Shown: piece after piece, positions 8,836 to 18,477 of the stretch | Layout of the letters: each line of letters opens with the position of its first letter | How positions within the stretch are numbered: the first letter of the stretch is position 1 | Origin: SOKP01 sp048887165 | GTDB lineage: Archaea > Asgardarchaeota > Lokiarchaeia > Sigyniarchaeales > SOKP01 | Assembly (NCBI GenBank): GCA_048887165.1 | Contig: JBHLJZ010000006.1 | Coordinates: forward strand, 1 to 64,000 | Length of the DNA: 64,000 nt | Direction of reading: 5' to 3' | Notes under the pieces: generated by a model | Told to the model about the DNA's origin: nothing | The model's input: only the letters and a program-made list of their open reading frames with translations | Databases searched by the model: none | Program-made: the position numbers and the translations under genes

Positions 8836-10677
8836 TTAATATAAATCTTTAATTACAAATTCTAATCCAAGTTCACTTAGTGTTTGTTCTGTAGGGTATC
8901 CATTTTCAGGATTCCACCCTATAGCTTCACAGTATCCTTTAAAATCTGCTTTATAGTCGACTCCAACTGTCCTTTCAGGTATCTTATTTTTAGCAATATC
9001 AACTCCTTCTCGTACTGTAAAAGCTTGTCTTAGGGTTTGGATTCTTACTCCTGCTCTTAATAATTCATCCATATTTATATCCCAACCTGTAGCTGATTTA
9101 ATAAAATCAGTTAAAGGATACTGTTGAAAGAAATATGCGAATTGACACAAACCTACACAACTAGTTGTCTGCCAAAGTGCAGAAGAAAGCTTTAAAGCTT
9201 CATTTCTTTCTTCTCCAGGGCGTTTAAATTTTTTAGGTAAGCTAAAACCTGGAAATAGTCCATCCGGTTTCAACATAGGTCCTCCCGCCATCATATCTAA
9301 ACTTCCTGATGTATGTCTACCAGGTGTAGGATCAAAAGCAAATGACATTCCCATAGACTTATAATATTTTGGTGAATGCATCCCTAATTCTTGACCCATA
9401 GAATGGATAGCATATTCAGCACTACCTTTCCCGATTTTTTCAGCAGCAATTTTGGACCCGTCAGCTAAAATATCACCAATACCTTCACGATTAATCACTT
9501 TTTTAACTAGTTCTATAATAGCTTCTGAATTTCCCCATTTTAATTTCAATCCTTCAGTATCATCTAAGCCCAGAATCCCATTTTCAAAGCATTCTATTGC
9601 AAATGCAACTGTTCCACCAGCAGAAATCGTGTCTAAACCTGCTCTATTACATAAGTCATTTACAATGAAGATTGACTTTAAATCATCATTAAGTAACAAA
9701 TGACCAAAACTTGCACATGTTTCATATTCAGGTCGGTGTGTTTCTTCGAGATCAAGGTCTGGAATTTTCATTAAAGCACCGCATTGAACTGGACATCCAA
9801 AACAACCAAATTTTCTGTCTTTATATTTAACGATTTCAATCCCAGTTAATTTACTTAAATTTTCCATTGGAAAATCTTCAGCAGAAGTTCCACCCCAATT
9901 TTTTATAGGAGCGTCTCCTGTTTTAGCTACCACATCATTCATCCATGGGGTTCCTAAATCTCTCCATAATTGTATTGAACCTGCTTCAGCTGATTTGATA
10001 CCCTCATTATATTGTCTTGTTAAATCAGTTAGAGTAATTTTATCAGCGATGGAAATTGACTGATTACCTTTTAAAACGATTGCTTTTAGTTTCTTTGATC
10101 CCATTACTGCTCCTAATCCTGATCTTGCCGCAATTCTTCCTTTATCATTGACTATTCCTGAAATCAATGATAATTTTTCCCCTGCTTGTCCTATACTAGC
10201 AAATTTTGCTCCAGCAAACTTTTCATTTAGTTTATTTTCGGTTTCTACTGCATCTAAACCCCATAGATCTGAAGCATCAACAATATTCTTCTCACCATCA
10301 ATTATTGTTAAAATTTTTGGTATATCCGCCATCCCTTTAATTAAAATTCCATCATACCCGCATCTCTTAATTTCTGGACCAAAAAAACCTCCACAATGTG
10401 AATCACCCCAAGTTCCAGTTAAGGGAGATTTACCAGCAACCATATATCTACCAGTCAATGGTGCTATTGTACCTGTTAATAAACCTGGGAAAAAAGCTAA
10501 TATGGATTCAGCTCCCAGCGGATCTGCTTTTGGAGGCATATTTTTATAAATATACTTCGCAGCTAATCCATAACCACCTAAATATTGACGATATAAATCT
10601 TCTGGAACTTCTTCTTCATTAAAAGCACCAGTAGAGAGATCAACCCATAAAATCTTGCCCATAAAACAATTAGTCAT
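8836..10677 (-). CDS. Tungsten aldehyde:ferredoxin oxidoreductase
   Basis: 613 residues, normal for the AOR family. The N-terminal domain has GKILWVDLSTG and YLGGYGLAAKYIY, with GPLTGT-like loops binding the tungstopterin. The cluster ligands are intact: CFGCPVQC in the middle and CVGLC near the C-terminus. It should oxidise aldehydes to carboxylic acids with ferredoxin as acceptor, in the cytosol. It appears to be the first gene of the operon running down to 3260, so its aldehyde may derive from the sugar-acid product of the UxaA-type enzyme (inference). A second AOR with an altered cluster ligand is at 25927-27828. Confidence 0.92.
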   Translation of the reverse strand: MTNCFMGKILWVDLSTGAFNEEEVPEDLYRQYLGGYGLAAKYIYKNMPPKADPLGAESILAFFPGLLTGTIAPLTGRYMVAGKSPLTGTWGDSHCGGFFGPEIKRCGYDGILIKGMADIPKILTIIDGEKNIVDASDLWGLDAVETENKLNEKFAGAKFASIGQAGEKLSLISGIVNDKGRIAARSGLGAVMGSKKLKAIVLKGNQSISIADKITLTDLTRQYNEGIKSAEAGSIQLWRDLGTPWMNDVVAKTGDAPIKNWGGTSAEDFPMENLSKLTGIEIVKYKDRKFGCFGCPVQCGALMKIPDLDLEETHRPEYETCASFGHLLLNDDLKSIFIVNDLCNRAGLDTISAGGTVAFAIECFENGILGLDDTEGLKLKWGNSEAIIELVKKVINREGIGDILADGSKIAAEKIGKGSAEYAIHSMGQELGMHSPKYYKSMGMSFAFDPTPGRHTSGSLDMMAGGPMLKPDGLFPGFSLPKKFKRPGEERNEALKLSSALWQTTSCVGLCQFAYFFQQYPLTDFIKSATGWDINMDELLRAGVRIQTLRQAFTVREGVDIAKNKIPERTVGVDYKADFKGYCEAIGWNPENGYPTEQTLSELGLEFVIKDLY

Positions 10678-10901
10678 GATTTTTAACTCCTATTCCTTCT
10701 TTTTAATACTATAATCTATAACTAGTTGATATTTATAGATTTGCATTTATAATTCTTTAGATAGTTTAAAAACTATTATAGAGGAATTAATTTTAAAACC
10801 TGGCTGAAAAATCTCTCTATTTACTTTTTCTTTTTTTTCTTATTTTCTAAATAAATAATTATTAAACTAAATAAAAATGAAAAAAAAATAAATTACTTTC
10901 A

Positions 10902-11279
10902 TTATAAAGAAGCAATTGCGTCTATTTCTAACATCATTGAAGCAACCGGGAGATTCGATACCTCGATGGTTGTACGAGAAGGAAAATCTTTACTAACACC
11001 ATTATCTTCGAAAAACTTCTTATAGATTCTATTCATTTTACCAAAATTGTTCATATCTCTTAAGTACACTTTGATATGAGCTATATTTGAAACCTTACCC
11101 CCAGCTGCTTCTACAATTGCTTTAACATTTTCTAAAGTAGTGTATGTCTGGTCTTTTATATCAGTTGCACCTTGTTTAGGACCTTGACCTGATACAAACA
11201 ATAGATTTCCAACCTTGACACCTGGAGTATAAGGTCCAGCAACAGGAGTTCCAGGATGTATATATTCATTATCTGGCAT
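10902..11279 (-). CDS. ridA: RidA/YjgF-family enamine/imine deaminase
   Basis: 125 residues, full length for RidA. The family pattern is clear: GPYTPGVKVGNLLFVSGQGP, then TLENVKAIVEAAGG, the active-site Arg in FPSRTTIEVSNLP, and a closing LEIDAIA. RidA hydrolyses reactive 2-aminoacrylate and related imines released by PLP enzymes. The gene lies 23 bases after a DSD1-type PLP enzyme on the same strand, which fits a producer-scavenger pair. About 220 AT-rich bases without a gene separate it from the AOR gene downstream. Confidence 0.92.
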   Translation of the reverse strand: MPDNEYIHPGTPVAGPYTPGVKVGNLLFVSGQGPKQGATDIKDQTYTTLENVKAIVEAAGGKVSNIAHIKVYLRDMNNFGKMNRIYKKFFEDNGVSKDFPSRTTIEVSNLPVASMMLEIDAIASL

Positions 11280-11302
11280 AAATTTCTTAAGCCCCCATTA
11301 TA

Positions 11303-12391
11303 TTAATAATTTTTTCCTCTAGCAAGTATTTCCCATTTACCTATATATTCATTGTTCTTTATGACATGGACATAATCATAAAGATTAATTGTGATACATA
11401 CATGAGCAGGAATTAATTCTAGTTTTTGTCCAATCTTAAAATCAGATCCAATCGCTTTTAATTGGGTATGCTCTTCATTCATGACTCTAAACTTTATTTT
11501 TGGATGATCTTTTATTATTGGCTTTCCATCTCCAATAGGAATTGCTTTTGTACCAGCATCAAGAGTAAATTCTTTTTTTCCAGTTTGGTTCTGAATTGTG
11601 CTTAAAACTGTTACAGCAGGTTCAAAAATTGGATTTACTCTATGCAAGTGTTCATCAGAAAAAACATAAGTACCTGGTTGAATTTCCGATACATCTTCAA
11701 ATTTTGCAGCATACATGTATGTTGCAGAGCCTGATGTTGATACGTAATCGACATTAAAACCATTTTTACTTAACAGTTTTTTTGTTTCAACAATTTTTTT
11801 CATACATTCATTTGTCATTAATTCTTTCTGCTCAAGATTCATCATAGGAGTCAAATGTCCTTCATATCCTTGCAATCCAACCAATTTTACCCCTGGAGTT
11901 TCTTGTATGAATTTAGCTAATTCCAACGCAGGTTCACCTGGATCCACTCCAGCTCGTCCTAATCCTAGATTTATTTCCATTAATACTTCAAGTTCTATAT
12001 TTGCTCGAGTTGCGTATTTGCTTAGATCTAAAACATTTTTTTTTGAATCGACAGCACATCTTACTAATGCATATCTATTAAGCATTATCAGTCTTTTGAT
12101 ATGATCTGGATCGATGACTTGATTCGCAATTAATATATCATCAATACCAGATTGAACAAAAACTTCTGCTTCTCCGACTTTAGCAACAGCAATTCCTTTT
12201 GCTCCTCCTGCTTTTAAAATCATATGTGCAATAATAGGTAATTTGGCTGTTTTTAGATGTGGTCTCAAATTTACCTTATTTTCCTTAACAAAATTTGCCA
12301 TTGTCTCGATATTTTTCTGCATAATGTCAAAATTTAGAACAAGGGCAGGCGTCGGTATTTTATCCTTCCAATTTTCGTCCAAATTTAACAA
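11303..12391 (-). CDS. DSD1-type PLP enzyme (D-serine dehydratase / D-threonine aldolase-like)
   Basis: 362 residues with the alanine-racemase-like barrel fold. The PLP lysine is K47 in RPHLKTAK. The C-terminal domain holds PAHVCITINLYD, whose His and Cys correspond to the zinc ligands of eukaryotic-type D-serine dehydratase and to the metal site of D-threonine aldolase. It should cleave or dehydrate D-hydroxy amino acids; the sequence does not separate aldolase from dehydratase. RidA directly downstream argues for a product that passes through 2-aminoacrylate, hence dehydration of D-serine (inference). It is divergent from the small gene at 12530. Confidence 0.82.
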   Translation of the reverse strand: MLNLDENWKDKIPTPALVLNFDIMQKNIETMANFVKENKVNLRPHLKTAKLPIIAHMILKAGGAKGIAVAKVGEAEVFVQSGIDDILIANQVIDPDHIKRLIMLNRYALVRCAVDSKKNVLDLSKYATRANIELEVLMEINLGLGRAGVDPGEPALELAKFIQETPGVKLVGLQGYEGHLTPMMNLEQKELMTNECMKKIVETKKLLSKNGFNVDYVSTSGSATYMYAAKFEDVSEIQPGTYVFSDEHLHRVNPIFEPAVTVLSTIQNQTGKKEFTLDAGTKAIPIGDGKPIIKDHPKIKFRVMNEEHTQLKAIGSDFKIGQKLELIPAHVCITINLYDYVHVIKNNEYIGKWEILARGKNY

Positions 12392-12529
12392 CTCCTATAG
12401 TAGTTTATTATTTAATATTAATTAAAACGTAATTTTCTAATTAAATTTAATCTTGAACAAAAACGTTAAATTTATTATTTAATTATTTTTTTATACCAAT
12501 TAATCGAATAATTTTGAGGTGAAATCTAA

Positions 12530-12835
12530 ATGGGAAAATTTATGATTAGAGGATGGTATCCACCAAACAAATATAAGGAATTATTGAAAGTTTATATGTC
12601 TAAGGACAAACCTCCGTACCCAGATTTTCTAAAAAAAACTTTAAATGTAACTACTGTAAATGCAGATGGAAATTGGCAAACTTATGCATTGTATGAATTT
12701 CCAGATGATAAAACTAAAGAGGCGACAAATGCTCTCTTGAAAAGATACGCTCTTTATACCACTGTTGAGGGTTATAGATTTGTTGTAGAAAATGTTATGG
12801 ATGCTGAGGAGGGAATAAAGCTCCTTATGGGTTAA
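12530..12835 (+). CDS. Small conserved protein of unknown function
   Basis: 101 residues, no signal peptide or membrane segment. The sequence has alternating strand and helix character (MIRGWYPPNKYKELLKVYM, then WQTYALYEFPD, then a long helix and VEGYRFVVENVMDAEEGI), suggestive of a small dimeric alpha/beta-barrel or ferredoxin-like fold. I do not recognise a family. Translation is well supported by a strong Shine-Dalgarno GAGGTGA at 12516-12522, seven bases before the ATG. Confidence 0.72.
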   Translation: MGKFMIRGWYPPNKYKELLKVYMSKDKPPYPDFLKKTLNVTTVNADGNWQTYALYEFPDDKTKEATNALLKRYALYTTVEGYRFVVENVMDAEEGIKLLMG

Positions 12836-13023
12836 ATAAAGAATATAAATTTTCTCTTCTAAAATTAACTTTTCTTTATTTTTTAATTAACAACAATCTT
12901 ACAAATTTAAAAATTCTATGTTTAATTAGAATTCTATTTTGAAATAGAAAATAAAATAGAAAAAAATATTTTGTAATGTTCTTTCTTTACAATAATTTAA
13001 TAATTTTTCTATGGTGTAATTAG

Positions 13024-14373
13024 GTGTCAAAAAAGTTTTCAAAAGAGCCATTGAGAGGGATGGAAGATTATTATCCACCTGACTTTCGTGAGATTAACTG
13101 GGTAATTGAGAATATCCGAGATATTGCGGAACTTTACTGTTATGAAGAGTATGAAACTCCACCGCTCGAACCTATCGAAATCTTTGCTGCAAAGTCTTCA
13201 GATGAGCTAGTAAATGAGCAATCATTCATTGTTGAAAAAAAGGAAGGAGAAAGACTAATTCTAATTCCTGAACTTACTCCTAGCTTAGCTCGTATCGTAG
13301 CTCGTAAAAGTCAAGAACTTAAAAAACCATTAAGATGGTTTTCAGTTCCAACCTGTTTCCGTTATGAACGACCTCAAAAAGGACGACGTAGGGTATTCAA
13401 ACAAATCAATTTTGATATCTTAGGTGAAAATAACCTATATGCTGATCTTGAAATATTTAATATAATAGTAGACATTTTTTCCCAATTTGGTGCAACCTCA
13501 AAACAATACCAAATTTATTATAATAGTCGTAAGTTCATGGATGCTTTATCTAGTCTTATACTTGAAATTCCTAAAGAAAAGATTCCTTTTATTTATAAAG
13601 TATTAGATAAATCAGATAAAATGGAAGAAGAAGAGTTTGAAAAATATGTTTATGACTTTTTTGAAAACGAAATTGTTGTTCAGAATATCTTGAAATTAAA
13701 AAAATCTAATTCAATTGAAGAGTTAATGAAAAAATTTGATAAAATTCCAGATCAATTCTATGAATCTGATGGTTATAAAGAATTAGTAAATTTTGAAAAG
13801 TTATTATCTGATGCAAACCTCTCAGAGTATTGTAGCTTCTCTTCAAGCGTTGTAAGAGGTTTAGATTATTACACGGGCATTGTATATGAAGTATATGATA
13901 CTGGAAAAGAAAATATTCGTAGTATTTTTGGCGGAGGTCGATATGATGATTTACTATCCATTTTTACAGATGAATTGATACCAGCAACAGGGTTTGGATT
14001 AGGTATTCTTATGTTAACCTTATTTTTAAGAACCTATGATCTGATTCCTGAAGAAATTAAGGAGAAAGATTATACTGATACCGTCTACATAGCATCCATA
14101 AGTGAAGATGTGTCAGTTTATGCCTTGAAATTAGCTAATTTAGTTCGTGGAGAAGATTTTCCTTGCCTTGTTGATTATCGTTTCAGCAATTTGAAAAATC
14201 AATTAAGTAAAGCTAATGAATTAGGAGTTTTGATAACATTGATAATTGGACCAAACGAAATGGAACAAAATGAAGTCACAATTAAAAATATGAAGACTCA
14301 AAAACAAAAAACTATTAAAATCGAAGATCTTATTGAAGAAATATATAATATAATAGATGAATATGAGGATTAA
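13024..14373 (+). CDS. hisS: Histidyl-tRNA synthetase
   Basis: 449 residues, GTG start, preceded by GGTG about ten bases upstream. Class II motif 2 reads CFRYERPQKGRRRVFKQ. The histidine-specific loop is GLDYYTGIVYEVYD, motif 3 is in IPATGFGLGILML, and a C-terminal anticodon-binding domain of about 95 residues follows. It charges tRNA-His. HisZ paralogues lack the C-terminal domain, and here it is present, so the synthetase is the better call. It is followed five bases later by a GyrI-like gene that may share the transcript. Confidence 0.93.
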   Translation: MSKKFSKEPLRGMEDYYPPDFREINWVIENIRDIAELYCYEEYETPPLEPIEIFAAKSSDELVNEQSFIVEKKEGERLILIPELTPSLARIVARKSQELKKPLRWFSVPTCFRYERPQKGRRRVFKQINFDILGENNLYADLEIFNIIVDIFSQFGATSKQYQIYYNSRKFMDALSSLILEIPKEKIPFIYKVLDKSDKMEEEEFEKYVYDFFENEIVVQNILKLKKSNSIEELMKKFDKIPDQFYESDGYKELVNFEKLLSDANLSEYCSFSSSVVRGLDYYTGIVYEVYDTGKENIRSIFGGGRYDDLLSIFTDELIPATGFGLGILMLTLFLRTYDLIPEEIKEKDYTDTVYIASISEDVSVYALKLANLVRGEDFPCLVDYRFSNLKNQLSKANELGVLITLIIGPNEMEQNEVTIKNMKTQKQKTIKIEDLIEEIYNIIDEYED

Positions 14374-14378
14374 AAAAG

Positions 14379-14876
14379 TTGAGTGAAAATATTAGAATTG
14401 TACAATTAAAATCTATGCGTGCGGCATATTTTTACGCGTTCTCAGAGGCTCCAGAAGAGGATTCTTGGAAAAAGATGGAATTCTGGGCAATTAATTCAGG
14501 ACTTTTTAAAAAAAGTTCGAAATCTCGCATTTTTGGAAGAAATATTTATCCAACAGAGAATCCAGAACCACATGGATATAGTTACTATATAACAATTACA
14601 CCTGAAATTAAAGTTGATAAAGAAATATTCATTCGAATAATACCAGGAGGTCTTTATGCTCTGTCTAGATGTGAGGGTTTTGAGGAAATGAGTAATAGAT
14701 GGGCTGGTTTATGGAAATGGGTAAATTCAAGTAAATATAAATACATAGGGGAAACCAAGAGCGAAGTTGGATTTGAATTAGGTTTTGAAGAACACCTTAA
14801 TTGGTATCCTTTTATGGTAGAAAAAAGTGAAAAAACTATGATCTTTGATCTCATGCTCCAGTTATGGGAAGAATAG
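14379..14876 (+). CDS. GyrI-like small-molecule-binding domain protein
   Basis: 165 residues starting with TTG five bases after the hisS stop. It resembles the stand-alone GyrI-like effector-binding domain: IRIVQLKSMRAAYFYAFSEAPE at the N-terminus, PEPHGYSYYITI in the middle, the strand FIRIIPGGLYALSRCEG, and WKWVNSSKYKYIG near residue 120. It lacks a DNA-binding domain, so it is more likely a ligand-binding or hydrolase-like protein than a regulator. Cytosolic; ligand unknown. Confidence 0.65.
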   Translation: MSENIRIVQLKSMRAAYFYAFSEAPEEDSWKKMEFWAINSGLFKKSSKSRIFGRNIYPTENPEPHGYSYYITITPEIKVDKEIFIRIIPGGLYALSRCEGFEEMSNRWAGLWKWVNSSKYKYIGETKSEVGFELGFEEHLNWYPFMVEKSEKTMIFDLMLQLWEE

Positions 14877-14932
14877 AGTCTTTTGGTAAGAATAATATTA
14901 TTTAAAATACTCATTAGAAATAAGATTATCTT

Positions 14933-15856
14933 ATGAATTTCATTGAACAATTAATCCAATCAATAAAGGAAAAACGCAGCGTTGTGTGTATGGGACTCGA
15001 TCCCCGGATAGAAAATGATGGAGAAATTCCAAAATATTTAATCGAAGAATTAGAAGATCCAAATAAAATTATATTAGAATTTAATAAAACTTTAATTGAA
15101 AATACTTTTGATCTAATCCCAATTATAAAACCTCAAATTGCCTTTTATGAAAAATATGATGCATTAACAGCATTAAAAGAAACGATAAAATTTGCGCATA
15201 AACATGATTTATTAGTCATTTTAGATTCTAAAAGAAATGACATCGCTAGCACATCTAAAGCTTATGCAGATGCAACATTTCAATTATATAATGCGGATGC
15301 TTGTACTTTGAATGCTTACTTTGGAATTGATGGGATTAGACCCTATTTAGATTATTATAAGGATAGGGGATTGTTTATTCTTGTTAAAACTTCAAACCCG
15401 AGCAGCAAAGATTTTCAAGATCTTTTTAGTGCGAGTATACGGGAAGAAATTGACTCCAAAATTCAAGTTGAAGTAACTAATATTACATTAGAGAGAAATT
15501 ACATCCAAATGGCTAAATTGGTTTATAATTGGGCAAGAGATTTACCTAAGTTTTCTGGTTTTCATAATCTAGGAGTTGTAGTTGGAGCAACTTATCCTGA
15601 GCAATTGAAAAAAGTTAGAGATCTTGTAAAAGACTCATTTATTTTGATGCCTGGCTATGGAGCACAGGGTGCACAAGCGAAGGATCTAAAATATGCATTT
15701 TTAAAAAATGGTCTTGGTGGAATTGTTAATTCGTCAAGAGGCATAATTTATGCTTATAATAAGTCAAAAGAATACTCTCCCCATGAATTTGAAGCAGCAG
15801 CTAGAAATGAGATTATTAATATGAACAGAATTATTAATAAAGAGTTTAAACTATAA
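14933..15856 (+). CDS. pyrF: Orotidine-5'-phosphate decarboxylase
   Basis: 307 residues, within the longer group of OMP decarboxylases (PyrF type 2). The catalytic Asp-Lys-Asp array is D98, K100, D103 in LDSKRNDIAST. The phosphate-binding end has MPGYGAQGAQAKDL and IVNSSRGIIYAY. It makes UMP, the last step of de novo pyrimidine synthesis, in the cytosol. The other pyr genes are not in the window. It converges with the small membrane protein gene, leaving only seven bases between them. Confidence 0.93.
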   Translation: MNFIEQLIQSIKEKRSVVCMGLDPRIENDGEIPKYLIEELEDPNKIILEFNKTLIENTFDLIPIIKPQIAFYEKYDALTALKETIKFAHKHDLLVILDSKRNDIASTSKAYADATFQLYNADACTLNAYFGIDGIRPYLDYYKDRGLFILVKTSNPSSKDFQDLFSASIREEIDSKIQVEVTNITLERNYIQMAKLVYNWARDLPKFSGFHNLGVVVGATYPEQLKKVRDLVKDSFILMPGYGAQGAQAKDLKYAFLKNGLGGIVNSSRGIIYAYNKSKEYSPHEFEAAARNEIINMNRIINKEFKL

Positions 15857-15863
15857 AATTTTA

Positions 15864-16289
15864 TTAATAAGTGTAAACAAGGTCGCCCAATACAAAACCC
15901 ATGGCAAATAATGCCGCGGTAATAGGAACTATCAAAAATATCGCAATTATAATCGACTTTTTAATTCCGATTCTATGTAATAAATTCACAACATTTATTT
16001 CGACGAAAACTGATATTACAATGGTGGGGATAAGCACTTCTAGAGGAGGTGGCCCACGCCAAATAAACATTCCTAACAACATCATTGGTGAACTTATAAA
16101 AAAAATTATTCCAAATTGAATTCCAAAACTAATTGCAGTCCACTTCATACTTTTTCTTACTTGTGCTTTAGAAATAGCTAAACCGATTTTTAAAATGAAA
16201 ATACACGCTATTAACAATGAAATCATCATAATAATAGGAGTATAATTATCCATTGAACCAATTTGAGGTTGAAATAGAATTAGCAACAT
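15864..16289 (-). CDS. Small membrane protein, four predicted TM helices
   Basis: 141 residues, almost entirely hydrophobic, with about four membrane segments (roughly 19-40, 52-75, 84-105 and 112-138). Short charged loops separate them (KAQVRKSMK between the first two, HRIGIKKS before the last). No family is recognised. It is a lone minus-strand gene between pyrF and the hdrA operon. Confidence 0.6.
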   Translation of the reverse strand: MLLILFQPQIGSMDNYTPIIMMISLLIACIFILKIGLAISKAQVRKSMKWTAISFGIQFGIIFFISSPMMLLGMFIWRGPPPLEVLIPTIVISVFVEINVVNLLHRIGIKKSIIIAIFLIVPITAALFAMGFVLGDLVYTY

Positions 16290-16487
16290 CTTAAATTCCT
16301 AAATGTATCTTTAATTTTATGTATTTAATTCATAAACTTATAAAAGATACATAAAAGATTTTTGATTTAAAGTTAATTTTTTTAATCAAAGGTTTTAAAA
16401 TAAAATAATACATTAAACTTCATATTAATTATAAAACCAAAAAGATTGGAGGAAATTTCAAAAAAAGAAAAGAAGGAATGATATGCA

Positions 16488-18464
16488 ATGGTAGAAACTA
16501 AGAACATTCAAGTTAATGAAAGCGATGATATCCGAATTTTCATTGCAATTTGTCAATGAGGCCTAAATGTTGCAGAAATTATTGACACTGTAGCCTTATC
16601 AGAGTTTTCGAAAACATTACCAAATGTTGTCGAGGCTGTAGACTATATATCATTATGTACTGAGCCAGGAGCAGAATTTATTAAAGAAAAAATGATTGAG
16701 AGTAATGCTAATCGATTAGTAGTAGCTTCTTGTACTCCAAAAACTCATGAACCGGTCTTTAAAAGTGTTCTTGAATCAATGGAGTTAGATCCATCGTTTT
16801 TAGAATTCGTTAATATCCGTGAACATTCAAGTTTCGTTCATAGACAAGATAAACAAGGAGCACAGAGTACCGCAGAAGACGCTATTCGATCTGGAGTTGC
16901 TAGAGCTGCACTTTTAGAGAAAATTTTAATAAAAGAAGTTGATATAACTAAAAAAGCTTTAATTATCGGTGGAGGAGTTGCAGGCTTAACTGCTGCTGTA
17001 GATTTGGCTGATGAAGGGTTTGAGGTGTACTTAGTTGAGAAAAGTCCTACTATCGGTGGAAAAATGGCGATGCTCGATCGTACCTTTCCCACTGATGACT
17101 GTAGTATTTGAATATTAGGACCAGTTATGCTAGAAGCTGCAAGAACCCCAAGATTAAATCTTTACACCTATAGTGAAATTGAAGATATATCTGGATTTGT
17201 AGGAAACTTTAAAGTAAAAATAAGGAAGAAAGCAAGATATGTAAATAATGACTGTAATGGATGCGGTTCGTGCTTTGAAGTTTGTCCTGCTTACGGGTAT
17301 GATGAATTTAATGAAGGGTTGAATCCCCGAAAAGCAATATATATCTCTTTTGCTCAAGCTGTACCTTCTATTGCTCAAATTGATATGACAAGATGTATAA
17401 AATGTGGATTATGTGAAGGTGTTTGCGAAGTCGATGCAATAGATTTTGACCAACAAGATGAAATTGTAGAAATAGAAGTTGGTTCTATTGCTGTTGCAAC
17501 TGGTTGGGATGAATATAAACCAGAAATAGGATATTTAGGTTATAATGTTTATCCTAATGTTATAACTCAAATGAAACTAGAAAGAATACTAGCTCCAAAC
17601 GGTCCAACAGTTGGACATCTTGTTAGACCGTCTGATGGAAAGAAGCCAGAAAAAGTCCTATTTATTCAATGTGTAGGTTCAAGAGATTTATCAAGACAAA
17701 CCTACTGTAGTGCGGGAGTATGTTGTATGATTTCAATTAAAAATACTAAGCTCATTAAACAGCATTATCCTGAAATCGATATAAGTGTTGCGTATATGGA
17801 TATAAGAGCTGCTGGTAAGAATTATGAGGAATATTTTACAGCGTCTCGAAAAGAGGGCATTAAATACATACGGACTAATGTTTCAAAAATTTATGAAGAT
17901 CCTGAAACCCATAATCTCAAAGTCATATTACAAAATACATTAAGTAATACTGGATTAAAAGAGTACGAATATGACATGGTTGTGTTATCTGCTGCAATGC
18001 TTCCAGCGAGAGGAGTAGAGAAAATAGGAAAGATATTGAAACTTGAAACTAGTCAAGACGGATTTTTTAAGGAATTTCACGCACGTTTAAATCCAATAGA
18101 TACAAAAATCCCTGGAATTGTACTTGCTGGAGTTGCACAGGGACCTAAATCAATCGCAGAATCAATTGCTCAAGGTAGAGCTGCAGCATCTTCTCTTGCA
18201 AGATTAATGGGAAAAGATAAATATAGAATTTTGCTGATTCGAGCTACAGTTGATACTGAAAAGTGTGCAAAATGTGGATTATGTGAATTAAATTGTCCTT
18301 ACGATGCTATTCAAACTACAGCCGAAGGTGCTGTTGTTGATGAGATCTTATGTAGAGGTTGTGGCTCATGTTTAGCTAATTGCCCTTCAGAAGCTATAAC
18401 ACTACGATATTATCGAGAACCTCAATATGAAAAACAAATAGATGCTATATTAGAGGAAATATAG
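16488..18464 (+). CDS. hdrA: Heterodisulfide reductase subunit A, selenoprotein with two in-frame UGA codons
   Basis: 658 residues when UGA at 16557-16559 (residue 24) and 17109-17111 (residue 208) are read as selenocysteine. Both fall on conserved HdrA cysteines: ICQUGLNV matches the family CHCGTNI motif, and DCSIUILGP matches DCAACILTP. Other HdrA features are all present in the same frame: the CTPKTHEP loop, FAD motif GGGVAG (161-166), ferredoxin cluster C256/C259/C262/C266, a second CIKCGLCEGVC, the AGVCCM loop, and two C-terminal clusters CAKCGLCELNC and CRGCGSCLANC. HdrA is the FAD subunit that bifurcates electrons among hydrogenase, ferredoxin and HdrBC. The vhuD gene follows after 13 bases. 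Only one SECIS candidate is visible, downstream of vhuD. Confidence 0.92.
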
Positions 18465-18477
18465 AGAGGTGGTTTAT

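Noticed and set aside
10148..10622. Two overlapping plus-strand frames in the AOR gene
   Set aside because: Antisense to a strongly conserved AOR; no start signal or family match.
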